Positions 55,164 to 64,000 of a stretch of 64,000 bases of DNA are shown here, in pieces. The notes under the pieces are model-generated. The model saw only the letters and a list, made by a program, of their open reading frames with translations. It did no database searches and was not told the DNA's origin. This DNA is from Branchipolynoe longqiensis. Its lineage: Eukaryota > Annelida > Polychaeta > Phyllodocida > Polynoidae. The stretch is from contig CM059186.1 of the NCBI GenBank assembly GCA_030323885.1, forward strand, positions 168,625,230 through 168,689,229, in the 5' to 3' direction. The position numbers and the translations under genes are program-made. Positions within the stretch are counted from its first letter, which is position 1. Each line of letters opens with the position of its first letter.

Positions 55164-57345
55164 TGTTGGGGTTTTCTTTGTTGACAAGGTATTTACTCTG
55201 GCCATAATCTATAAGCTCCCATGAGGGTGATTGTTTTCAATGCTGGACATCTGTGGTGCTGCCTTGGTCTGGTTCCTCGCCCAGAAGTGCTTACATGTTT
55301 CTGCTCAGGCCAGCCTTTTGCAATTTTGGATGTTAGTAGCCTATGTTAGTTTTTTTTTTAATTTTCAGAGTTTTGTCTAGTCTGAGTATGATACCTTAGC
55401 CTACTATGTACATCTACTTCGGTGTCATGCAGGCTTGTGGGACAGGATCCCTTCCCATTTTGATTTATTATAGCATCCTTTCACCCAAGCCCTGTCCTTA
55501 GATAGTGCACCAGTGTGCCAGAACACCCTCGAACCCTTTAGGACTGCGACCAGGTGGGATGGTTGTGTTGTTTGCTTAGCCACTTTGTATTTCACGATGG
55601 ATCAGATGCATGACCGTGGCTTGTCCATTTCTGTGTTGGTTTGTGCCATTACACATACCCAGGTGGACTGTGCCATGTGGTGATAGCTTTCCTGATTTCC
55701 TTTGTACTTAGGAGGTCTAATTGTCCTATTTCTAATACCTACCATTTTCTCTGGCCTGTCTTTTGCTTTTTGTGCCAGTACAGAGCAAACAGCGACTGCG
55801 CTCAGGGGCAGGTGTGAGTTTGCTGTGCCAGTACGTAGTTATTTTCTTTAAGAATTTTTTGTAGTGATCAAGGTCACGGATTGCCCGTTGTTTTGTGTCT
55901 TGTTTATTCCAGGCATAGGCTGCCATGGCCAGTAGTACACTTCTCTCATTTCCATCAGTATTATTGGGGCCACCAGGTGAATAATGTCGCTGTGGGGGGT
56001 AACTGTGTAACCTGACTTCATGGAGTAGTGGTCTGCTAGTATTTTCAGGTGCGTTTCCTTTCTACTTGTTAATAGTGTTGCATTGCATTTTTTGTGTAGT
56101 TCTTTTGCAGGATATATTTTGTGTACTTAGAGACATATTGTAAGGGCTTTGTTTTGCAGTACCTGTAGCTTGTTTAGTAGTTTGGTATTTTCTCCCATGT
56201 ATGTTACATCACCATAGTCGAAGTAGGGGAGGATCATGCCTTTATATATTTTAATTGGCATGTTCTCAGTCATGTAGTATCTCAGTTTTGCCAGTAGCCA
56301 TATTTTGGTTTGCTTTTTTGATAGTGTTTGTTATGCAAAGGTCATAATTTAGGTGCCTGTCGAGGTCCACTCCCATATATTGGTAGCTGTCTACTTGCTC
56401 TAGTTCGCTGTTTCCCAAAAGACACTTTATTTTATTGTCTTATTTAGATGACACCACTCTGTTAGTTTCATTAGTGATTGATTTAGTTTTGTTTCTATTT
56501 CTTCGGATGATTCACCTGCAGTATAGACCACAGAATCATCTGCATATAGTTGGATGTTTTCAATGTCTAGCCAGTTGTTTAGATCATTTATATATATATG
56601 AGGAAGAGAAGTGGTCCCAGAACTGACCCTTGCGGCACCCCACGGCTTATTCTTTCCTCGTTTGATATGGTTCCGTTTACGGCAGTGCATTGCTTTAGAT
56701 TTTTTAGGTAGCTTGCTAACCATTTTCCAGTTACTCCCATTATTCCCATTTGGCATAGTTTGCTAATTAGGATAGTGTGATCCACTGTGTCAAAGGCTTT
56801 GCTGAAGTCTATGAATGCTGCACCCACTAGCTTTTTTGTGTTGTTACTGTTAGAAATATTGTTTATTAAGTTAGCAATTGTTTTAATTGTCGAGTGTTTT
56901 TTTGTCTGAATCCGCCTTGCTTACTGTTTAGTATTTTGTGCTCGTTCAGGTGGTCCATAATATGTCTATGCATTACTTTCTCCATTAGCTTCCCAGGCAG
57001 TGGGAGTATAGAGATGGGTCGATAGTTTCCCAGGACTTGTTTATCACCTCCTTTGTGGAGCAGGGTTACTTTGGCTAGCTTCCAGCAGTCTGCATAGGTA
57101 CCTTTTCTGAATGATGTGTTGAATAGGTTACATAAGACCTCTGGGATGCATCCGAATGCATCCTTCAGTGCTATACTTGAGGTATTTACAATGCCTCAGG
57201 GCTTTTTGCAATCAAATGCAATCAATTGTTTTTATGAGATCACTTATTTCTTTTATTGTGGTTTTGCAGTCCCCTATGACTACATTTAGTCATGGTGCTT
57301 TTGTGGCCCAGTTAGAGTTAAATTTGTTGGATAGTGACATGTAGT
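55164..57345 (-). mobile_element. 5'-truncated Jockey-superfamily LINE, copy 2
   Basis: Minus-strand homologue of the LINE at 6556-8683, about 2.2 kb. The 3' UTR occupies about 55164-55740, and the coding remnant extends up to about 57340. The 5' side ends in a TGCTGCAGTG array. The endonuclease is absent. Confidence 0.87.
55732..57110 (-). pseudogene. LINE reverse transcriptase, broken
   Basis: Reverse transcriptase remnant read in several minus-strand frames. From high to low coordinate: GNYRPISILP and KQGGFR (about 57070-56890), FIDFSKAFDTVDH (about 56820), RISRGVPQGSVLGPLLF (about 56650), then YINDL and LYADDSVVYTAG with catalytic YADD (about 56600-56510). The C-terminal MAAYAWN and HYKKFLKKI lie at about 55926-55840 and correspond to MAAKVWNA and RYKKYLCKI of the first LINE. 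Here the GVPQGS motif is intact, unlike copy 1. Frame changes and stops between blocks make it inactive. Confidence 0.88.
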
Positions 57346-57880
57346 GTGCTGCAGGGTGTTTCTTTGTGCATCATTGTGCTGCTTTGCGTTGCATTGTCTT
57401 GTAGGTTGCTGCAGTGTGTGGCAGTGTGTTACAGTGTACTGCAGTGTGCTGTAGTGTGATGCATTGTGCTGCAGCGTGTTGAATTGTGCTGTGGTTTATT
57501 ACATTGTGTTGCACTGTGTTGCATTGTGTTGCAGTTTGGGGCAGTGTGCTGTAGTGTGATGCAGTGTGCCGCAGTATGTTGCATTGTGTGGCAGTGCGTT
57601 GCATTGTGCTGCAGTGTGTTGCATTGCGATCCAATGTCTTCCAGTGTGTTGCCGTGTTTTTCAGTGTGTTGCAGTGTGCTATGAAATGTGCTGCAGTGTG
57701 TTGCAATGTGCTGTAGTGTGCTGCAGTGTGCTGAAGTGTGATGCAGTGTGCTGCAGTGTGATGCAGTGTGATGCAGTGTGATGCAGTGTGATGCAGTGTG
57801 ATGCAGTGTGATGCAGTGTGATGCGGTGTGAATCAGTTTGATGCAGTGTGCTGCAGCTTGATGCAGCATGATGTTGTGTG
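57346..57880. repeat. TGCTGCAGTG-type ~10-bp array
   Basis: Imperfect copies of TGTGCTGCAG, TGTGTTGCAT and TGTGATGCAG. The ten or so final GTGATGCAGT units are nearly identical. Confidence 0.9.
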
Positions 57881-58489
57881 CTGCTGTGGGAATACACCCA
57901 AAAGCCCTCTCTCAAGACATAATTTGCAGAAAAACTGGAGTATCCTGGATCTGTCTTCATTAGACAGAGGGCAGGGGCAGTTAGGCCCCTCTGTGCTGTC
58001 ACTCATTCACCGCTGGCCAATCACCACCCGACAGCCTCATATATATTCTCACCACCTCCGGCACTGGCAACCCGCACCAAGCTCCTCACGCCCACACTCA
58101 CGGCTCATGTCTCATTTTTCATTTCTGCCCACGCTATTACAAACTACCGGCAATGTTTTATACTGCACACAAATATCCACCGATGTCTTAGTCCTAACCC
58201 TTCATGGTTTTGTACAAACCACTCTGTCAAGCCCTGAACAAATAAATGTGGCAATTCTTTGCGCTGTGGTTTTCTAGAAAAGAGTCGAGGAACAGCAGCA
58301 GTTGTGCGATATGAAGAACTACATATACTTCCTAATAATATTTAAGTAGATTATTTGAAAATCTACTTGGAATATTTGGTTTCGATTACTATTAATGCCC
58401 GCTCTGCAGCGAATATCACGAGGGTTAAGATGGACAGAGAGAAACAGCAATGGGGCCTGCCGTATTTATATCCACATAATAAATTCTAC
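57881..58489. other. Unassigned spacer
   Basis: No gene or repeat family recognised. Confidence 0.4.
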
Positions 58490-59165
58490 AGTACATATAT
58501 CCTCCGACGCGAGTGATGTGTTCCGGGTATACAGGTACCGGGGAGAGCCGGAGGTGGCGCCACCAGTCATGACACCTGAAGGAGGCAGTAGAGTGCATAG
58601 TGTAATCATAATAATAAGGAAATATTTCCCTTCTGCACCGTTATACTCGCATAATGCGTTGTACATTACATATATATATATATATTGATTCGGTTTTTAA
58701 AATTTAACCACTGAACATGGTGGGGTGTATTTGGTTGATAAAAATCCCCGACGCGAGTGATGTATTCAGGGTAGGCAGGTACCGGGCGCAGCCGGGGGTG
58801 GCGCCACCAGTCGCGAGATGGAGGAGGCAGTAAGTATGTAGTGTAATATTAACAATAATTAGCACATAATAATAATTAAGAGGGGTTAATTCCCTTCCGC
58901 GCCTTTATACTCGCATAATGCAATATACATCACATATATACATCTGCAGTACAGTAAGAAGAGATACAATAACCTAGAAGAAATCCTCCTGTGCGACTGA
59001 CACTGGTCAACATCCGGAGGAGGTGAAGTGGGCCGAGATGGCGCCACCAGTACTGGTTTAAATCTTACGGAGTATAGCAATAATAATAATAAGTAATATT
59101 CCCATGCGTATCCCTATAGTCGAATAGTACGTTATACATCACATATATATATATTTATATATTCC
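58490..59165 (-). repeat. Repeat E cluster 3, three units in minus orientation
   Basis: Cleanest copies of repeat E. Block 2 (GGTGGCGCCACCAGTC or GATGGCGCCACCAGTA) lies at 58554, 58797 and 59039, a spacing of about 242 bp. Each is followed by reversed block 1 (TTATACTCGCATAATGCG near 58641, TTTATACTCGCATAATGCAA near 58914, a decayed CTATAGTCGAATAGTACG near 59114) and a TACATCACATATATA stretch. CGACGCGAGTGATGT precedes block 2 in the first two units. Tandem spacing suggests a satellite-like array, but units also occur singly elsewhere. Confidence 0.72.
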
Positions 59166-59444
59166 CTATGTATGAAAGTATCAATGAGATGTGGTCTCGA
59201 TATATGTTGGTATTCAATTATCCACGGGACAGGTTAAGGCTGCTGGATCGCAGGAAGGGAGAGGCCGGAGTAGGACTTCCGGTTATGATAGTGTGGTGGC
59301 ACCAGTCTGTGGCATTGTGCGCCGCCTGGTGACAACCACAGTGGGCAAACACCAACTGGTCCCCTGCCGCTGAGTCGGGCACAAGTCTAAAAGCAGAGAT
59401 CATTTTCTCCAACTGGCACCTGAATTGGCTGGCAACAATTTCCA
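59166..59444. other. Unassigned segment
   Basis: TAGTGTGGTGGCACCAGTCT near 59287 may be a decayed repeat E block 2. ACTTCCGG near 59274. No gene. Confidence 0.35.
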
Positions 59445-60637
59445 GTGGAAGAAGTGGAGGAGTGGGGAGTGTGGAGGGAGGAGAGTGGAGGAGTGGGGAG
59501 TGTGGAGGGAGGAGAGTGGAGGAGTGGGGAGTGTGGAGGGAGGAGAGTGGAGGAGTGGGGAGTGTGGAGGGAGGAGAGTGGAGGAGTGGGGAGTGTGGAG
59601 GGTGGAGAGTGGATGAGTGCGGAGTGTGGAGGGAGGAGAGTGGAGGAGTGTAGAGTGTGGAGGGAGGAGAGTGGAGGAGTGGGGAGTGTGGAGGGAGGAG
59701 AGTGGAGGAGTGGGGAGTGTGGAGGGAGGAGAGTGGAGGAGTGGGGAGTGTGGAGGGAGGAGAGTGGAGGAGTGGGGAGTGTGGAGGGAGGAGAGTGGAG
59801 GAGTGGGGAGTGTGGAGGGAGGAGAGTGGAGGAGTGGGGAGTGTGGAGGGAGGAGAGTGGAGGAGTGGGGAGTGTAGAGGGAGGAGAGTGGAGGAGTGGG
59901 GAGTGTGGAGGGAGGAGAGTGGAGGATGTGGGGAGTGTGGAGGGAGGAGAGTGGAGGAGTGGGGAGTGTGGAGGGAGGAGAGTGTAGGAGTGGGGAGTGT
60001 GGAGGGAGGAGAGTGGAGTAGTGGGAGTGTGGAGGGAGGAGAGTGGAGGAGTGGGGAGTGTGGAGGAAGGAGAGTGGAGGAGTGGGGAGTATGGATGGTG
60101 GAGCGTGGAGGAGTGGGGAATGTGGAGGGAGGAGATTGGAGGAGTGGGGAGTGTGGAGGGAGGAGAGTGGAGGAGTGTAGAGTGTGGAGGGAGGAGAGTG
60201 GAGGAGTGGGGAGTGTGGAGGGAGGAGAGTGGAGGAGTGGGGAGTATGGAGGGTGGAGCGTGGAGGAGTGGGGAGTGTGGAGGGAGGAGATTGGAGGAGT
60301 GGGGAGTGTGGAGGGAGGAGAGTGGAGGAGTGTAGAGTGTGGAGGGAGGAGAGTGGAGGAGTGGGGAGTGTGGAGGGAGGAGAGTGGAGGAGTGGGGAGT
60401 GTGGAGGGAGGAGAGTGGAGGAGTGTAGAGTGTGGAGGGAGGAGAGTGGAGGAGTGGCGAGTGTGGAGGGAGGAGAGTGGAGGAGTGTAGAGTGTGGAGG
60501 GAGGAGAGTGGAGGAGTGGCGAGTGTGGAGGGAGGAGAGTGGAGGAGTGTAGAGTGTGGAGGGAGGAGAGTGGAGGAGTGGCGAGTGTGGAGGGAGGAGA
60601 GTGGAGGAGTGGGGAGTAGGGAGGGAGGAGAGTGTCC
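59445..60637. repeat. 31-bp tandem array, ~38 copies
   Basis: Unit GAGTGGAGGAGTGGGGAGTG plus TGGAGGGAGGA. The period is exactly 31 bp in most of the array, with variant units (GTGTAGAGTG, GTGGCGAGTG, ATGGAGGGTGGAGCG). Some variants recur in blocks at larger spacing. Both strands are open for up to about 430 codons because no stop occurs; no protein is inferred. Confidence 0.95.
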
Positions 60638-60894
60638 GATAGGTTTTCTAATTGTACAACAACCTCTTGTAGTCATCCCAGTTTAATACCGATGTATGTT
60701 TCCCAGCAGGCTGCTCTCACGCCACCTGCCGGAGTTACACAATACTAGCCCTGTACTTACCGTCCTACACACACTGAGAACAGTCCAGCTGTGCCTGGTG
60801 CGCATTTAGCGAATACACCATTTCCGCCATGCATGCGCAGAGCGTAATCCAGACTGGAGTTGTGGGTGACTAAGTCTGTGGAGAGCCAATTGCG
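60638..60894. other. Unassigned segment
   Basis: CCGCCATGCATGCGCAGAGC near 60825 is an NRF-1-like motif. Otherwise nothing recognised. Confidence 0.35.
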
Positions 60895-61245
60895 ACTCAT
60901 CCCCAAAGTCTCCCAGTCAATTACTCATCCCCAAAGTCCCCCCAGCCAATGACTCATCCCCAAAGTCCCCCCAGCCAATGACTCATCCCCAAAGTCCCCC
61001 CAGTTAATGACTCATCCCCAAAGTCCCCCAGTCAATGACTCATCCCCAAAGTCCCCTCAGTCAATGACTCATCCCCAAAGTCCCCTCAGTCAATGACTCA
61101 TCCGCAAAGTCCCCCAGTCAATGACTCATACCCAAGGTCCCCCCAGTCAATGACTCATCCCCAAAGTGCCCTCAGTCAATGACTCATCCCCAAAGTGCCC
61201 TCAGTCAATGACTCATCCCCAAAGTCCCCTCAGTCAATGACTAAT
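60895..61245. repeat. 29-bp tandem array
   Basis: Unit CAATGACTCATCCCCAAAGT plus CCCCTCAGT, about 12 copies. AATGACTCAT starts at 60948, 60977 and 61006, so the period is 29 bp. TGACTCA matches the AP-1 consensus, repeated by the array. Confidence 0.93.
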
Positions 61246-62090
61246 CAATGTCGCCTGATCGCCCTGAGTGTTAAATGACAGTTAGCGTCATGTAATCAGC
61301 TCCTAATTCCCTCTGATTAATCTAATATGGAAGTTAATCTCCTCCTTTGAAAGTTCCTCTCAGTAAATGTCTCATTAACGTCTCCTGATCACCCTGAGTC
61401 TTACATGAAAGTTTGCATCATGTATTAAACTCCTTATCTCTCTAATATGGACAGTTAATCAACCCCTCAAAGTCCCCACAGTCAATGACTCATTAACGTC
61501 TCCTGATCACCCTGAGTGTTACATGAAAGTTAGCGTCATGTAATAAACTCCTTATCTCTCTAATATGGACAGTTAATCTCCCCCTCAAAGTCCCCGCAGT
61601 CAATGACTCATTGACGTCTCCTGATCACCATGAGTGTTACATGAAAGTTAGCATCATGTAATAAACTCCTTATCTCTCTAATATGGACAGTTAATCTCCC
61701 CCTCAAAGTCCCCGCAGTCAATGACTCATTAACGTCTCCTGATCACCCTGAGTGTTACATGAAAGTTAGCGTCATGTAATAAACTCCTTATCTCTCTAAT
61801 ATGGACAGTTAATCTCCCCCTCAAAGTCCCCGCAGTCAATGACTTATTAACGTCTCCTGATCACGCTGAGTGTTACATGAAAGTTAGCATCATGTAATAA
61901 TCTCCTTATCTCTCTAATGTGGACAGTTAATCTCCCCCTCAAAGTCCCCGCAGTCAATGACTCATTAACGTCTCCTGATCACCGTGAGTGTTACATGAAA
62001 CTTAGCATCATGTAATAAACTCCTTATCTCTCTAATATGGACAGTTAATCTCCCCCTCAAAGTCCCCGCAGTCAATCACTCATCCCCGAA
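61246..62090. repeat. ~118-bp satellite containing the 29-bp module
   Basis: About seven units. Each has AGTCAATGACTCATTAACGT, CTCCTGATCACCCTGAGTG, TTACATGAAAGTTAGCGTCA, AACTCCTTATCTCTCTAATA, TGGACAGTTAATCTCCCCCT and CAAAGTCCCCGC. The first and last pieces are the 29-bp module, so the unit is that module plus ~90 bp of new sequence. Units 1-2 are diverged; later ones are nearly identical. Confidence 0.93.
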
Positions 62091-62319
62091 TCTCCTGTCT
62101 CAGACCTCAAATGAGGCACTCTTATCACATGACCAGCTCACTTCTCCAGTCGTCTAGCATTTCAGTAGTTCTAATGCGACATTGCTTTCTTTAATTAAAT
62201 TCACCCGCCCTGCATGAGGCGACTGCGCATGAGCCAGAAAACGAGAAGGACCACGTGACCCGCTGAAGGGGTGAGGTCGTGTGCATTACAAGCCGTGGTT
62301 GGTCGGTTATATTAAACTC
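62091..62319. other. Unassigned segment
   Basis: No feature recognised. Confidence 0.35.
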
Positions 62320-62960
62320 ACTATCACCCGAACACACTCACACAGATTCACACTATACCTACACACCATGCATACATAATAGAAACATCTACCCACCCAC
62401 CCACTATACCTACACAACATGCATACATAATAGCAACATCCACACATCCACACATTATAACCACCCGAACACACTCACACAGATCCGCACTATACCTACA
62501 CAACATGCACACATAATAGCAACATCCACACATCCACACATTATAACCACCCGAACACACTCACACAGATCGCACTATACCTACACAACATGCACACATA
62601 ATAGCAACATCCACACATCCACACATTATAACCACCCGAACACACTCACACAGATCGCACTATGCCTACACAACATGCATACATAAGAGCAACATCCACA
62701 CAACCACACATTATAACCACCCGAACACACTCACACAGATCCGCACTATACCTACACAACATGCATACATAATAGCAACATCCACACATTATAACCACCC
62801 GAACACACTCATACAGATTCACACTATTCCTACACAACATGCATACATAATATCAACATCCATACGTCCACACATTATAACCACATAGCACACACATAAG
62901 ATATATACCTACACAACATGCATGCATAATAGCAACATCTACACATCCACACATTATAAC
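62320..62960. repeat. 85-86-bp minisatellite
   Basis: Units contain CCCGAACACACTCACACAGA, CACTATACCTACACAACATG, CATACATAATAGCAACATCC and ACACATCCACACATTATAAC. GAACACACTC starts at 62467, 62553, 62638 and 62723. Confidence 0.92.
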
Positions 62961-63400
62961 CACATAGCACACACATGCAATATAGCCATACACAAACTAT
63001 CTACACACACAAACTCACACCCACCCACTATCCCTACACAATACTCATACAGAATAGCCACACCCACCCTCTCACACTATTCCCAAACAACACCGATGTA
63101 CACTATAGCCACACCAACCAACCCTAACACACACTCACACACTATCCACACATGCAATGCACACACATTATAGCCACTCACCCACGCACTATCCCTACAC
63201 AGAACACACACAGTATAGCCACGCCCACCCACACTCACAATATCCCTGCATGCAACACACATGCATCGCACTACCCCTAGACAACGCCCACCCACACACC
63301 CACACATCCACATACACATACCAAGCCCATTCTCACATACACCCCCAAGCACCCACACCCACTACATACACCCCCACACACACCCCCCACACACACGTAC
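62961..63400. repeat. Degenerate CA-rich continuation
   Basis: CACACACTATCCCTACACA-like units, weaker copies of the array on its left. Confidence 0.8.
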
Positions 63401-63489
63401 ACGGCGTGTTGCCGAACAGGACTGACGATGTTTTCAGCGAAAGCCAAAACAATCCAGACTGTCACGAAGCGAAAGGCTGCCGTGCTGAT

Positions 63490-64000
63490 ATAAGGAGCAG
63501 GAGGAGGGGAGTGTGTGTGTCGGTGTGTGGGTGAGTGTGTGGGTGTATGGGTGAGTGGATGTGTGATTGAGTGAGTGTGGGTGTGTGGGTGTGTGGGGAG
63601 TGGATGTGTGTATGGGTGAGTTGGTATCTGTGTGAGTGTATGTGGGTGGGTGTAGGTGAGTGCATGTGCGTGTGTGGGTTAGTGGGTGAGTGCGTGTGTT
63701 ACTGAGTGTGTTAGTTGGTGTATAGGTGTGTGAATGAGTGTATGTGTGGATGTGTAGGTTTGTGGATGTGTGGGTGTGTGGATGTGTAGGTGTGTGAGTG
63801 AGTGGGGGTGTGAGTATGTGGGAGTAGGAGTGAGTGAGTGTGGGTGTGGGGGTGTGAATGGGTGAGTGGTTAGGTGGATAAGTGAGTGTGTAGGTGTGTC
63901 GCTGTGTGAGTGAGTGTGGGTGTGGGTGTGGGTGTGTGTATACGGGTGAGTGGGTGGGTGGGTAAGTGTATGTGTAGGTGTGTCGGTGTGTGAGTGAGTG
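63490..64000. repeat. GT-rich repeat running off the window end
   Basis: GTGTGTGGGTGAGTG-type units to the last base. The strand bias is opposite to the CA-rich array at 62961-63400, with about 90 bp of ordinary sequence between them. It continues beyond the window. Confidence 0.88.

Noticed and set aside
59387..60676. 429-codon minus-strand frame rich in Pro/Ser/His
   Set aside because: Product of a stop-free 31-bp array; both strands are open.

Overview
The window reads as non-coding, repeat-dominated genomic DNA from an animal. I found no intact protein-coding gene, no rRNA gene, no credible free-standing tRNA gene, no operon structure and no CRISPR array. The case for an animal rests on tRNA-headed SINEs, decayed Jockey-superfamily LINEs, solo LTRs, MITEs with short target duplications, and kilobase-scale mini- and microsatellites. 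One SINE (about 9262-9575) and the SINE-A body resemble elements I associate with molluscan, especially gastropod, genomes. A lophotrochozoan, probably a mollusc, is therefore my best guess. It rests on memory of family resemblance, not on a search.

Layout. 1-4.1 kb: SINE-A copies, a CA-rich minisatellite and a 301-bp insert bounded by 17-bp direct repeats. 4.2-9 kb: a GATGCT array, then a ~45-bp minisatellite split by a decayed LINE. 9-17 kb: a molluscan-type SINE, a ~36-bp minisatellite in three blocks, three solo-LTR-like copies of one family and a 24-bp array. 17.4-19 kb: a CpG-rich promoter-like patch beside a 1.2-kb array of a 12-bp unit. 19-30 kb: two MITE families, several nested SINEs, a 44-bp array with higher-order structure, and the first cluster of an unclassified TATA/GGCGCC repeat (repeat E). 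30-35 kb: 18-bp, ~58-bp and 15-bp arrays and a 1.2-kb polypurine tract. 35.5-36.3 kb: second repeat E cluster. 38-48.7 kb: minisatellites (67-75-bp CA-rich, CCCTTCGCC, CTCCTCC, 7-bp CAACCCT/GGGGTGA, G-rich), with three SINE-A insertions. 49-55 kb: more SINEs and MITEs, a triply nested locus with a very CpG-rich MITE, and a fifth LTR. 55-57.3 kb: second LINE on the minus strand. 57.3-64 kb: arrays again, a third repeat E cluster, and a satellite in which a 29-bp unit grows into a ~118-bp unit.

The long open reading frames here are products of stop-free tandem repeats. They stay open in several frames and on both strands, so I do not annotate them as genes. The only protein-like homology I can support is reverse transcriptase of the two broken LINEs. 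The most interesting items are repeat E (TATA-like block plus GGTGGCGCCACC palindrome in three clusters), the CpG-dense MITE nested in a SINE, the modular SINE-A family, and the modular satellite near 61 kb.
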